Assembly (NCBI GenBank): GCA_964497825.1
Contig: CAZCFA010000002.1
Span: forward strand, 13,324-77,323
Direction: 5' to 3'
Length of the DNA: 64,000 bases
From: RHKX01 sp964497825
Lineage (GTDB): Bacteria > Actinomycetota > Thermoleophilia > Solirubrobacterales > 70-9
Every line of letters begins with the position of its first letter. Positions within the stretch are counted from its first letter, which is position 1. Shown here piece by piece: positions 47,826 to 56,581 of this stretch. The position numbers and the translations under genes were made by a program. The notes beneath the pieces were generated by a model. It worked only from the letters and a program-made list of their open reading frames with translations. It was not told the origin of the DNA and searched no databases.

Positions 47826-49217
47826 TCAGGCGCCGGCCGGCGCGCCGCTGCGAACCGCGGCCGAGCGCTTGCCGGCGAGGGTCACGCGCGTCCCCCGGCC
47901 CGGGGCGAGCGTCATGTTGTTGCGGACGATCGGCTCCGGATCGCCCTCGGCGACGAGGGTCACGCGGCCGAGCACCGTCTTCAGCACGGTCTTGATCGTC
48001 ATCATCGCCAGGTGCATGCCGAGGCAGTGCCGCGAGCCGGCGCCAAACGGCACCCAGACCCGCGAGCTCGGCTTCGGGCTCTCGAGGAAGCGCTCGGGCC
48101 GGAAGCGCTCGGGCTCGGGGAATGCCTCGGGGTCACGGTGGATCAGGTAGATGCACGGCATCAGCGTCCAGCCGGCGGGGAACCGGAAGCCGCCGATCTC
48201 CTGCGGCTCGTAGATGCGGCGGGCCGTGATCGGCAGCACCGGGCGCTGGCGCAGCGTCTCGCGGACGACGGCGTCGACGTAGGCGTCGTCCTCGTTCGTC
48301 AGCTCGGCGAGCAGCCGGTCGCAGACGAGCGGGTGGCGGAGGACGCGCTCGAACGCCCAGGAGAGCGTGTTCGCGGTCGACTCGTGGCCGGCGACGAGCA
48401 GCGTCATCGCCTCGTCGCGGATCTCGCGGTCGGTCATGAACCCGTCCTCGTGCGGCTTCGGGACGGCGAGCATCGTGAGCACGTCGTCGCCGCGCTCGTC
48501 GGCTCGCAGGTCGCGGCGGATACCGATCTCCTCGATCAGGATGGTGTCGATCTGCCGGGTCAGCTGCATCACCCGGCCGAACGGCGAGCGGCCGCCGAGC
48601 TCGCGCTGGAACTGCGGCATCAGCGCGAACGGGTTCTCGGCGACGTCGAGCATCTGACGAACGAGGCTGCGAAGCCTGACGTCGTTGTCGGGCTGGCAGA
48701 CGCCGAACGCGATCCGCACGATCGCTTCGGTCGTGATCCGCCGCATCGCCCCCTGCAGGGCGAACGTCTCACCGACCGGCCAGCCCGCCAGCTCGCGGGC
48801 GGCGATCTCCTCGATCAGGCCCGCGTAGCGACGCACCCCGGCGCGATGGAAGGCGGGGGCGAGGATCCGCCGGTGATGGCGGTGCTCCTCGCCGTCGAGC
48901 AGGAACAGGGAGCTCTCGCCGAGCACGGGCCGGAACAGGCGGTTGGTCGGCCCCATCTTGAAGACCCGCGGATCGCCGGTCAGCACGGGCCAGGCAGCGG
49001 CCGGGTCGCCGATCATCGCGCAGCGCTTCAACGCGCCGAGCCGGACCCGGAAGATCGGGCCGTGCCGGTCGCGGCTTGACTCCATGAACGCGACCGGGTC
49101 GCTGAACCAGCGCCGCATCTGCAGCAGCCCCGGCGCCCGCGAGCCGGGCGGCAGCCGCGGCTCGGCCGCGCGCTCGGCGCTGACCGGTGCGTCCTGCTGC
49201 TGCAACTGCGTCGACAC
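47826..49217 (-). CDS. Cytochrome P450
   Basis: A 463-residue P450. The heme ligand is Cys398 in FGAGSRHCLGMHLA. The I-helix oxygen-activating motif is AGHEST, ExxR lies in VVRETLRQRP, and the meander/PERF region is FRPERFL. It has no membrane anchor, as usual for bacterial enzymes. Overall style resembles CYP110/fatty-acid or terpene oxidising clans, but substrate is unknown. GTG 49217 has GGAGGAAC upstream. It is divergent from the acyl-CoA dehydrogenase gene, with the AAGTAGGAAG motif between them. Electrons could come from the FprA-type reductase encoded in this window. Confidence 0.93.
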   Translation of the reverse strand: MSTQLQQQDAPVSAERAAEPRLPPGSRAPGLLQMRRWFSDPVAFMESSRDRHGPIFRVRLGALKRCAMIGDPAAAWPVLTGDPRVFKMGPTNRLFRPVLGESSLFLLDGEEHRHHRRILAPAFHRAGVRRYAGLIEEIAARELAGWPVGETFALQGAMRRITTEAIVRIAFGVCQPDNDVRLRSLVRQMLDVAENPFALMPQFQRELGGRSPFGRVMQLTRQIDTILIEEIGIRRDLRADERGDDVLTMLAVPKPHEDGFMTDREIRDEAMTLLVAGHESTANTLSWAFERVLRHPLVCDRLLAELTNEDDAYVDAVVRETLRQRPVLPITARRIYEPQEIGGFRFPAGWTLMPCIYLIHRDPEAFPEPERFRPERFLESPKPSSRVWVPFGAGSRHCLGMHLAMMTIKTVLKTVLGRVTLVAEGDPEPIVRNNMTLAPGRGTRVTLAGKRSAAVRSGAPAGA

Positions 49218-49326
49218 GTTCCTCCGACCCCCCGGCGACTGCGGTGGGCGCAGCCTAGACGACCCGATCCGATCCGCACAAGGGGCCGCGGCGGACGCAA
49301 CGCCGCGCCCACCGGGTTACCGGCAT

Positions 49327-49358
49327 AAGTAGGAAGTATGAAGTGCTACTGTCCACTT
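49327..49358. promoter_or_regulatory. Operator candidate sharing AAGTAGGAAG with the 43.85-kb site
   Basis: AAGTAGGAAG at 49327-49336 is identical to one arm of the palindrome at 43847-43871. It is followed by GAAGTG and CACTTC (49340-49358), an inverted pair around a possible -10 box TACTGT (49347-49352). The site lies between the divergent P450 and acyl-CoA dehydrogenase genes. Common regulation with the enoyl-CoA hydratase operon is inferred. Confidence 0.5.
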
Positions 49359-49395
49359 CGGGACAGCGTCAGCGAGCGAAGGAGCCCCGATCCGC

Positions 49396-50610
49396 ATGGC
49401 AAGCACCGAAACCCGCGACCAGGTCGTCAAGCCCGACTTCGGATCGAGCGGCCGCCACCTGATCTTCACCCAGGAGCACGAGGACCTGCGCGAGTCGATG
49501 CGGTCCTGGGTGCAGAACGAGCTGGCGCCGCACGCCGAGGAGTGGGAGCGGACGCTGTGGCCCGACTCGGTGCTGAAGCGGATGGCGGAGCTCGGCTTCG
49601 TCGGCCTCTGCTTCCCCGAGGAGTACGGCGGCCAGGGCGGCGACTACTACTACTCGCTGGTCCGCGCCGAGTGCCTCTCCTACTCGGGCTCGGGCGGGCT
49701 CAACATGGGCCTCGCCGTCCACACCGACATGGTCCTGCCGCCGATCGAGATGCTCGGGACCGAGGAGCAGAAGCAGCGCTACCTGACGGCGGGGATCAGG
49801 GGCGAGCGGATCGCCGCGCTCGGGATCACCGAGCCGGGCGCCGGCTCCGACGTCGCCGGGATCCGCACGACCGCCCGACGCGACGGCGACGAGTACGTGA
49901 TCAACGGGTCGAAGACGTTCATCACCAACGGCGCCCGGGCCGACTTCATCCTGCTCGTCACAAAGACCGATCCCGACGCCCGCCACGACGGGATCACGCT
50001 GTTCCTCGTCGACCTCAAGGACGCCGACGGCAACCCGACCGAGGGCTTCTCGGTCTCGCGCAAGCTCGAGAAGCTCGGCATGCACTCCTCCGACACCGCC
50101 GAGCTCGCCTTCGAGGACGTCCGGGTCCCGGCCGAGAACATGCTCGGTCAGGAGGGCAAGGGCTTCTACCACATCTCGTGGGAGCTCCAGGGCGAGCGCC
50201 TGGTCGGCGCGATCGGCTCGGTCGCCGGCGCCGAACGGCTCTTCGAGCAGACGCTCGCCTACGCGAAGGAGCGCGAGGCGTTCGGCCGCCCGATCGGAAA
50301 GTTCCAGGCGATCCGCCACAAGTTCGCCGACATGGCGACGAAGATCGAGGCCGCCAAGCAGCTCACCTACACGACCGCGTGGCGCTTCGCCAACGGCGAG
50401 TACCCGGTCCGCGAGATCACGATGGCGAAGCTCTACGCCTCCCGGGTCGGCTGCGAGGTCGCCGACGAGTGCGTCCAGATCCACGGCGGCTACGGCTACA
50501 TGAAGGAGTACAACGTCGAGCGCGCCTACCGCGACATGCGCCTGAACCGGATCGGCGCCGGCTCCGACGAGGTGATGCTCGAGGTGATCGGCCGCTCCTA
50601 CGGCCTCTAG
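49396..50610 (+). CDS. Acyl-CoA dehydrogenase
   Basis: A 404-residue FAD-dependent acyl-CoA dehydrogenase. ALGITEPGAGSDVAGIRTTA is the FAD/substrate loop and REAFGRPIGKFQAIRHKFADM the middle signature; the C terminus has HGGYGYMKEYNVERAYRD. Where MCAD carries its catalytic Glu (YEGT), this has GAGS. A glutamate in GERLVG (about residue 267) sits where isovaleryl-CoA and long-chain enzymes carry the base. A branched or long acyl substrate is therefore suggested. AAGGAG precedes ATG 49396. Confidence 0.93.
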   Translation: MASTETRDQVVKPDFGSSGRHLIFTQEHEDLRESMRSWVQNELAPHAEEWERTLWPDSVLKRMAELGFVGLCFPEEYGGQGGDYYYSLVRAECLSYSGSGGLNMGLAVHTDMVLPPIEMLGTEEQKQRYLTAGIRGERIAALGITEPGAGSDVAGIRTTARRDGDEYVINGSKTFITNGARADFILLVTKTDPDARHDGITLFLVDLKDADGNPTEGFSVSRKLEKLGMHSSDTAELAFEDVRVPAENMLGQEGKGFYHISWELQGERLVGAIGSVAGAERLFEQTLAYAKEREAFGRPIGKFQAIRHKFADMATKIEAAKQLTYTTAWRFANGEYPVREITMAKLYASRVGCEVADECVQIHGGYGYMKEYNVERAYRDMRLNRIGAGSDEVMLEVIGRSYGL

Positions 50611-50669
50611 TTTTCTAGTAGCCGAACGCGGCGCCCGCCGCTCCCGCCCGCGGTCGGGCGGCGGCCGCG

Positions 50670-50722
50670 GCGGGATTGCTCGAGCGCCGGCGACGTAGCG
50701 GGATTGCTCGAGCGCCGGCGAC
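50670..50722. repeat. 25-bp direct repeat, two copies
   Basis: Units at 50670-50694 and 50698-50722 are identical, beginning GCGGGATTGCTCGAG, with a 3-bp gap. They lie downstream of the acyl-CoA dehydrogenase gene. The interval 50611-51052 has no credible gene and also holds the hairpin at 50758-50790. Confidence 0.75.
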
Positions 50723-50757
50723 CGCCGCGTCGGCGCCGCGATCGCGGGCCGAAAAGA

Positions 50758-50790
50758 GCCTCGACCCGCTCGTCATGAGCGGGTCGAGGC
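50758..50790 (-). terminator. Perfect 14-bp hairpin with T-rich tail on the minus strand
   Basis: GCCTCGACCCGCTC pairs perfectly with GAGCGGGTCGAGGC around a 5-nt loop. On the minus strand it is followed by TCTTTTC, so it reads as an intrinsic terminator for leftward transcription. No minus-strand protein gene ends here. On the plus strand it could still stop read-through from the acyl-CoA dehydrogenase gene. Confidence 0.65.
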
Positions 50791-50890
50791 GGGGGATGGG
50801 TATGGATCGGACCTGGAGGAACGCGGCGGACACGCCGCCGCGTCGGTTCGTGGGATGAAGTCCGTTCGCTGTCCCTCTCGGCCGATCCGG
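50758..50890 (-). ncRNA. Candidate small RNA on the minus strand
   Basis: A leftward terminator (50758-50790) stands without a protein gene. About 110 nt upstream on the same strand is TAAGGT (50903-50898), a possible -10 box. Between them is a second hairpin, CGCGGCGG-CGTGT-CCGCCGCG. Two stable hairpins, a terminator and a promoter-like hexamer are the usual outline of a small RNA. I recognise no known family and the promoter is weak evidence. Confidence 0.3.
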
Positions 50891-51052
50891 GAACAACCTT
50901 AGGGCCCTGGACGGATGATTGACAGCGTTTGTCCGATCGAAGACCAAAGTTTGGACGTCGCGGCACAAGATCCTGCAACCGGTGGGCTCGCCCGGCGCAC
51001 GCCCGCCGGCCGGCGCCGGATGCCGCGTGGGGACGCCAGACCGCCTGAAAGA

Positions 51053-51705
51053 ATGGCGCCGATGGCCGCGCCGCCCAGTCGTCTGACGATCCTGATCGCC
51101 GACGACCACCCCGTCTACCGGCAGGGCCTCGAGCGGGCGATCGCCGAGCGCGACGAGCTCGAGCTGGTCGGCTCCAGCGCCGACGGCCGCGACGCGCTCG
51201 AGCGACTGCAGGAGCTCGAGCCCGACGTCGCCGTCGTCGACGTGCGGATGCCCGGGCTCGACGGGCTCAAGATCGTCGCCGCCGCCAAGCGCGACGGGCT
51301 GCGCACGCGGATCATGCTGCTGACCGGCTACGAGGACTCCGCCGCCGCCTACAGCGCGCTCGCCGCGGGCGCCGCGGGCTACATCTCGAAGGCCTCCGAC
51401 CACACCGAGCTGATCGAGTCGATCGTCACCGCCGGGCGCGGCGAGACCGTGATCGCTCCCCAGTTCAGCGCCGGGATCGCGAACGAGATCCAGCTCCGCG
51501 AGAGCTCCGACCGGCCGGCGCTGACCGGCCGCGAGGCCGAGGTGCTGGCGCTCCTGGCCGAGGGCCGCACGATCGAGCGGATCGGCGCCGAGCTCCATCT
51601 CTCCGGGCCGACGGTCGAGACCCACCTGCGGAACCTCTACGAGAAGCTCGGGGCCGCCGATCGCGCCGGCGCGGTCGCGACGGCGATGCGCTGGGGGCTG
51701 CTCGA

Positions 51706-51709
<4 letters not shown>
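51053..51709 (+). CDS. NarL/LuxR family response regulator
   Basis: A 218-residue two-domain regulator. The receiver opens LTILIADDHPVYRQGLERAI, with the phospho-acceptor Asp in VAVVDVRMPGLDG and the Thr/Lys sites in LLTGYEDS and YISKASDH. The GerE-type helix-turn-helix is LTGREAEVLALLAEGRTIER, then HLSGPTVETHLRNLYEKLG. It should bind DNA when phosphorylated, probably by the kinase encoded immediately downstream (4-base overlap). ATG 51053 is preferred, with ATG 51062 as an alternative. No target site was identified. Confidence 0.92.
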
Positions 51710-52857
<1,148 letters not shown>

Positions 52858-52867
52858 GCCGGCGCGC

Positions 52868-53281
52868 TCAGGGCGCCGGGTCGGCCGGCCCCAGCGCGCT
52901 CGTGCAGAACGCGCACCGGCGTGCCGCGAACGGGACCTCGGAGAGGCACTCGGGGCACTCGCGGGTGCCGGCCTGCTTCGGGCCGTGGCGGAGCTCGTCG
53001 AGCTTCGCGAGCGGGACGACGACGAAGAAGTAGACCGCGGCGGCGACCGAGAGGAACGAGATCAGGGCGTTGAGGAAGTTGCCGTAGGTGAGCTCGGAGC
53101 CGTTGATCGTCAACGTCAGCCCGCTGAAGTCGGGCTCGCCGATGATCGCCCCGATCAGCGGCGTGATCAGGTCGGCGACCAGCGATGCGACCAGCGCCCC
53201 GAAGGCGCTGCCGATCACGACCGCGACGGCGAGATCGATGACGTTCCCGCGCGAGATGAAGTCCTTGAATCCGCTCAGCAT
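52868..53281 (-). CDS. mscL: Large-conductance mechanosensitive channel MscL with zinc-ribbon tail
   Basis: A 137-residue MscL. FKDFISRGNVIDLAVAVVIG is the hallmark N terminus and first helix, and the second helix is ALISFLSVAAAVYFFVVVPL. It opens under membrane tension to release osmolytes. The normal C-terminal helical bundle is shortened. In its place are ECPECLSEVPFAARRCAFC and a short tail, a CxxC...CxxC zinc-ribbon-like knuckle. GAAGG lies 5 nt before ATG 53281. It stands alone between the two-component pair and the second acyl-CoA dehydrogenase. Confidence 0.93.
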   Translation of the reverse strand: MLSGFKDFISRGNVIDLAVAVVIGSAFGALVASLVADLITPLIGAIIGEPDFSGLTLTINGSELTYGNFLNALISFLSVAAAVYFFVVVPLAKLDELRHGPKQAGTRECPECLSEVPFAARRCAFCTSALGPADPAP

Positions 53282-53314
53282 CCGTGCCTTCTATCGCAGC
53301 GGCCCGGCGCCGGG

Positions 53315-53320
53315 TAGCGT
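53315..53320 (+). promoter_or_regulatory. Putative leaderless -10 box TAGCGT
   Basis: TAGCGT is followed by 9 nt and ATG 53330 with no clear ribosome site. Confidence 0.4.
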
Positions 53321-53329
53321 GGCGGGTCG

Positions 53330-54508
53330 ATGACGGTCGTCAAGGACAGCGGCGTGCGTGCGCTCGTGCCGCCGTTCGAGCCCGAGCACGAGGAGCTGCG
53401 GGCGACGGTCCGACGCTGGGTCGAGGCCGAGGTCCTCCCCCATCAGGCCGACTGGGAGCAGCGGCGCGAGTTCCCGCGCGAGCTCTTCGAGCGCGCCGCA
53501 GAGCTCGGCTTCCTCGGCCTCCGCTACCCCGAGCGGCTCGGGGGGCAGGGCGGCGATCAGGTCTTCGACGCCGTCTGGGCCGAGGAGATCGCCGCCGCCG
53601 GAATGGCGGGCGGGGTCGCCGCCGGGATCGGCGCCCACACCGGCATCGCCACGCCGCCGGTCTGGATGTTCGGCACCGACGAGCAGCACGAGCGCTTCCT
53701 GCGGCCGGCGATCGCCGGCGAGAAGATCGCCGCGCTCGGGATCACCGAGCCCGGCGCCGGCTCCGACGTCGCCTCGATCCGCACCCGCGCCGAACCCGTC
53801 GACGGCGGCTGGGTGGTCAACGGCGCGAAGACGTTCATCACCAACGGCGTTCGCGCCGACTTCCTCGTCTGCGCGGTGCGGACCAGGCCCGATGGCGGTC
53901 ACGGCGGCATCTCGTTCCTGATCCTCGAGCGTGAGATGCCGGGCTACGAGGTCTCGCGCAAGCTCGAGAAGCTCGGCTGGCACGCCTCCGACACCGGCGA
54001 GCTCGCCTTCAGCGACGTCTTCGTGCCGGCCGAGAACCTGCTCGGGGAGGAGCACGGCGGCTTCAAGCTGATCATGGCCAACTTCCAGTGGGAGCGGCTG
54101 CTGATGGCGCTCGGGGCGGTCGGAGCGATCGACTGGTGCCTGCGCCGTGCCGTCGCCTACGCGCGCCAGCGCGAGGCGTTCGGCCGCCCGATCGGGTCGC
54201 TGCAGGCGATCCGCCACAAGATCGCGGCGATGGCGACCAAGCTCGAGACCGGCCGCGCGCTCACCTACCACGCGCTGCGGCTGCTCGCCGGCGGCGACGA
54301 CGCACTCGCCGAGGTGACGAAGGCGAAGCTGTTCACCCAGCGCGCGGCGCTCGAGGTCGCCGACGACGCGGTCCAGATCCACGGCGGCTACGGCTACATG
54401 CGCGAGTACGAGGTCGAGCGGGCGCTGCGCGACGCCCGCCTCGGCCCGATCGGCGGCGGCACCGACGAGATCATGAAGGAGATCATCGGCCGTGGCCTCG
54501 GCCTCTGA
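53330..54508 (+). CDS. Acyl-CoA dehydrogenase (second copy)
   Basis: A 392-residue paralogue of the enzyme at 49.4 kb. ALGITEPGAGSDVASIRTRA, REAFGRPIGSLQAIRHKIAAM and HGGYGYMREYEVERALRDAR line up with it. The Glu of the MCAD position is again absent (GGGT); a Glu in FQWERLL (about residue 255) is in the isovaleryl/long-chain position. It should oxidise an acyl-CoA and reduce ETF, which is not encoded here. It lacks the palindromic operator of the first copy. The repeat island begins about 120 bp after its stop. Confidence 0.93.
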   Translation: MTVVKDSGVRALVPPFEPEHEELRATVRRWVEAEVLPHQADWEQRREFPRELFERAAELGFLGLRYPERLGGQGGDQVFDAVWAEEIAAAGMAGGVAAGIGAHTGIATPPVWMFGTDEQHERFLRPAIAGEKIAALGITEPGAGSDVASIRTRAEPVDGGWVVNGAKTFITNGVRADFLVCAVRTRPDGGHGGISFLILEREMPGYEVSRKLEKLGWHASDTGELAFSDVFVPAENLLGEEHGGFKLIMANFQWERLLMALGAVGAIDWCLRRAVAYARQREAFGRPIGSLQAIRHKIAAMATKLETGRALTYHALRLLAGGDDALAEVTKAKLFTQRAALEVADDAVQIHGGYGYMREYEVERALRDARLGPIGGGTDEIMKEIIGRGLGL

Positions 54509-54625
54509 GCCGGCGGCGGCGACGTAGCTCGTCATCGCCGCCCGGCGGATCCTCCGCACCGACCCAAGCCGTCTCGGCGTTGCGCGGCGCCTCGAGCCGG
54601 CCGGCCGGCGACCGTCGAGCGAGCC

Positions 54626-54912
54626 TGGCCCGCGATCTCGCTCAGGCTGCGCCGTTCCGCGGGCCACGCCACCTCACCTGCCTCCCCTGGCCCGCGGGCT
54701 CGCTCAACGTGCGCGATTTCGCGGGCCAGGCCGCCGCGGCGGCCCCCGCCCCGGGCTGGTGGGGCCTTCGCCCGGCGCGCGGCCTCCCCTGGCCCGCGGG
54801 CTCGCTCAACGTGCGCGATTTCGCGGGCCAGGCCGCCGCGGCGGCCCCCGCCCGTCCGGCGGCATCTCACCTGGCCCGCGGGCTTGCTCAGCGTGAACCG
54901 CTTCGCGGGCCA
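54626..54912. repeat. Family C hairpin repeat, four 41-bp copies
   Basis: Copies at 54626-54666, 54688-54728, 54790-54830 and 54872-54912 all have the same 41-nt length. Each is bounded by TGGCCCGCG and its reverse complement CGCGGGCCA. Copies 2 and 3 are identical and sit in a longer direct repeat with a 102-bp period. The interior varies among copies 1, 2/3 and 4 but keeps GCTCA at the same place. Start-to-start distances are 62, 102 and 82 bp. No gene is credible in 54509-55083. Confidence 0.82.
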
Positions 54913-54916
54913 CGTC

Positions 54917-54979
54917 GCGGCACAGCGGCCGGGCCCCGCGGCACAGGGGCCGGGCCCCGCGGCACAGCGGCCGAGTCCG
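54917..54979. repeat. 21-bp tandem repeat, three copies
   Basis: Units beginning GCGGCACAG at 54917, 54938 and 54959, each followed by a GGCC-rich half, with one or a few differences between them. They directly follow the last family C hairpin and precede the acetyltransferase gene. Confidence 0.75.
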
Positions 54980-55128
54980 GCGGCTCCGGCGATCGGCGGC
55001 ATCGCGGCCGCCGGTCGCGCCGGAACGTCGCGGCCCGTCGTTGCGATCGGCGGGCTCGGGCGGGCCGGCCGCGAGTCCCTAGGCTGCTCGTCGTCACGAC
55101 GCCAACCGACACCGAGCCGCGGCCGCTC

Positions 55129-55713
55129 GTGGCGGCCGACGCCGACCGCGCGGCGGCGCTGATCGCGCGTGCGTTCGCCTGGCACGAGCCGTGGGGCGCC
55201 TGGACGCTGCCCGACCCCAGCGATCGCGAGCAGCGGCTGCGGGAGCGAATCGTCGCCGACATTCGCGACCGGTTCCTGGCCCACGGCGACTGCTGGACGA
55301 TCGGCCTCGAGACGGTGACGCTGTGGATCCCGCCGCGCGACCACCCCGGGGCCGAGCGCTTCGACGCCCGGCGCAGCGAGGACGACTACGGCTCCTACGG
55401 CGAGCGGGCGCCGGCGATCCGCGCCGCCGACGAGCTGATCCGCTCGCTGCGACCGAGCGCGCCGCACTGGTTCCTCGACACGATCGCGACCGAGCCGGCG
55501 CTGTTCGGCCACGGCCTCGCCGGGCGGCTGCTCGATCACGACCTGCGCCTGCGCGACCGCGCCGGCGAGCTCTGCGCGCTCGACACCCACACGCCGCGGC
55601 AGGTCGCCTTCTACGAGCGCCACGGCTTCGCGGTCGTCGGGCGCGGCGAGCCGGCGCCCGGGTTCCCGATCGTGGTCATGGCCCGCGAACCGCGCGCCGG
55701 CGCCGGTCACTAG
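55129..55713 (+). CDS. GNAT family N-acetyltransferase
   Basis: About 195-210 residues with the GNAT plan: AADADRAAALIARAFAWHEP at the N terminus, HWFLDTIATEP as strand 4, the acetyl-CoA loop FGHGLAGRLLDHDL, and HTPRQVAFYERHGFAVVGRG at the C terminus. The typical Q/RxxGxG/A loop is present as GHGLAG. GTG 55129 is the first canonical start in frame, but it cuts the first strand. The frame continues upstream through TPTDTEPRPL to a CTG at 55084, a better structural start. The substrate is unknown. The gene is just after the family C repeat island. Confidence 0.75.
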   Translation: MAADADRAAALIARAFAWHEPWGAWTLPDPSDREQRLRERIVADIRDRFLAHGDCWTIGLETVTLWIPPRDHPGAERFDARRSEDDYGSYGERAPAIRAADELIRSLRPSAPHWFLDTIATEPALFGHGLAGRLLDHDLRLRDRAGELCALDTHTPRQVAFYERHGFAVVGRGEPAPGFPIVVMAREPRAGAGH

Positions 55714-55753
55714 GGTCCGGCGCCCACACGAAGCACGATTGGAGCACTCACGA

Positions 55754-56581
55754 ATGGGACTTCTCGACGGCAAGGCAGCGATCATCACGGGCTCGGCCCG
55801 CGGCATCGGCAGGGCGACGGCGGAGCTGTTCGTCGCCGAGGGCGCCAGGGTCCTGATCAACGACATCGACGGCGACGTCGCCGAGCAGGCGGCGAACGAG
55901 ATCGACGGCGAGACCGCGGTCTTCAGCGGCGACCTGACCGCGCCGGGCGCCTGCGACGACCTCGTCAAGGCGGGCGTCGATGCGTTCGGCGCGATCGACT
56001 GCGTCGTCAACAACGCCGGCTACACCTGGGACGGCGTCGTCCACCGGATGAGCGACGAGCAGTTCCAGGCGATGCTCGAGATCCACACCGTGGTGCCGTT
56101 CCGGGTGATCCGAGCGCTCGCTCCGCACTGGCGCGAGGCGGCGAAGGCGGAGCAGGCCGAGGGCCGCGAGGTGTTCCGCAAGATCGTCAACATCTCCTCG
56201 GTCTCGGGCACGATGGGCAACGCGGGCCAGGCCAACTACTCGGCCGCGAAGGCGGGCGTGACCGGGCTGACGAAGACGATCGCTAAGGAGTGGGGCCAGT
56301 TCAAGGTCAACTGCAACGCGATCGCCTTCGGCTTCGTCGAGACCCGCCTGACCGCGGCCAAGGAGCAGTCGGGCGAGATCGAGCGCGGCGGCGAGAAGAT
56401 CGAGCTCGGCATCCCCGAGCAGATGCGGTCGATGGCCTCGATGATGATCCCGCTCGGTCGCCCGGCTCAGCCCGAGGAGGCGGCGGGCCCGGTGCTGCTG
56501 CTGTGCTCCGAGTACGCCAACTACGTGCACGGCCAGGTGATCAACGTCACCGGCGGCCAGTTCACGGGGATGTACTCGTAG
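55754..56581 (+). CDS. SDR family oxidoreductase (FabG-like)
   Basis: A 275-residue classical SDR. TGSARGIGRATAELF is the cofactor motif and NNAGYTWDGVV follows strand 4. Ser lies in NISSVSGTMG and the active-site YxxxK is in NYSAAKAGVTGL, so the catalytic set is complete. It resembles 3-oxoacyl-ACP/3-hydroxyacyl-CoA reductases. An insert around WREAAKAEQAEGREVF is longer than in FabG proper. GGAG precedes ATG 55754. The 3' end overlaps the MFS gene by 20 bp. In this lipid-rich context an acyl-CoA substrate is likely. Confidence 0.9.
   Translation: MGLLDGKAAIITGSARGIGRATAELFVAEGARVLINDIDGDVAEQAANEIDGETAVFSGDLTAPGACDDLVKAGVDAFGAIDCVVNNAGYTWDGVVHRMSDEQFQAMLEIHTVVPFRVIRALAPHWREAAKAEQAEGREVFRKIVNISSVSGTMGNAGQANYSAAKAGVTGLTKTIAKEWGQFKVNCNAIAFGFVETRLTAAKEQSGEIERGGEKIELGIPEQMRSMASMMIPLGRPAQPEEAAGPVLLLCSEYANYVHGQVINVTGGQFTGMYS

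Noticed and set aside
54626..54912. CRISPR array or riboswitch series
   Set aside because: Four hairpin repeats with unequal gaps and variable cores; no cas genes and no downstream gene arrangement typical of riboswitches.
54532..56013. 493-residue minus-strand frame crossing the family C repeats
   Set aside because: It translates repeats and the shadow of the acetyltransferase and SDR genes; no family match or start signal.
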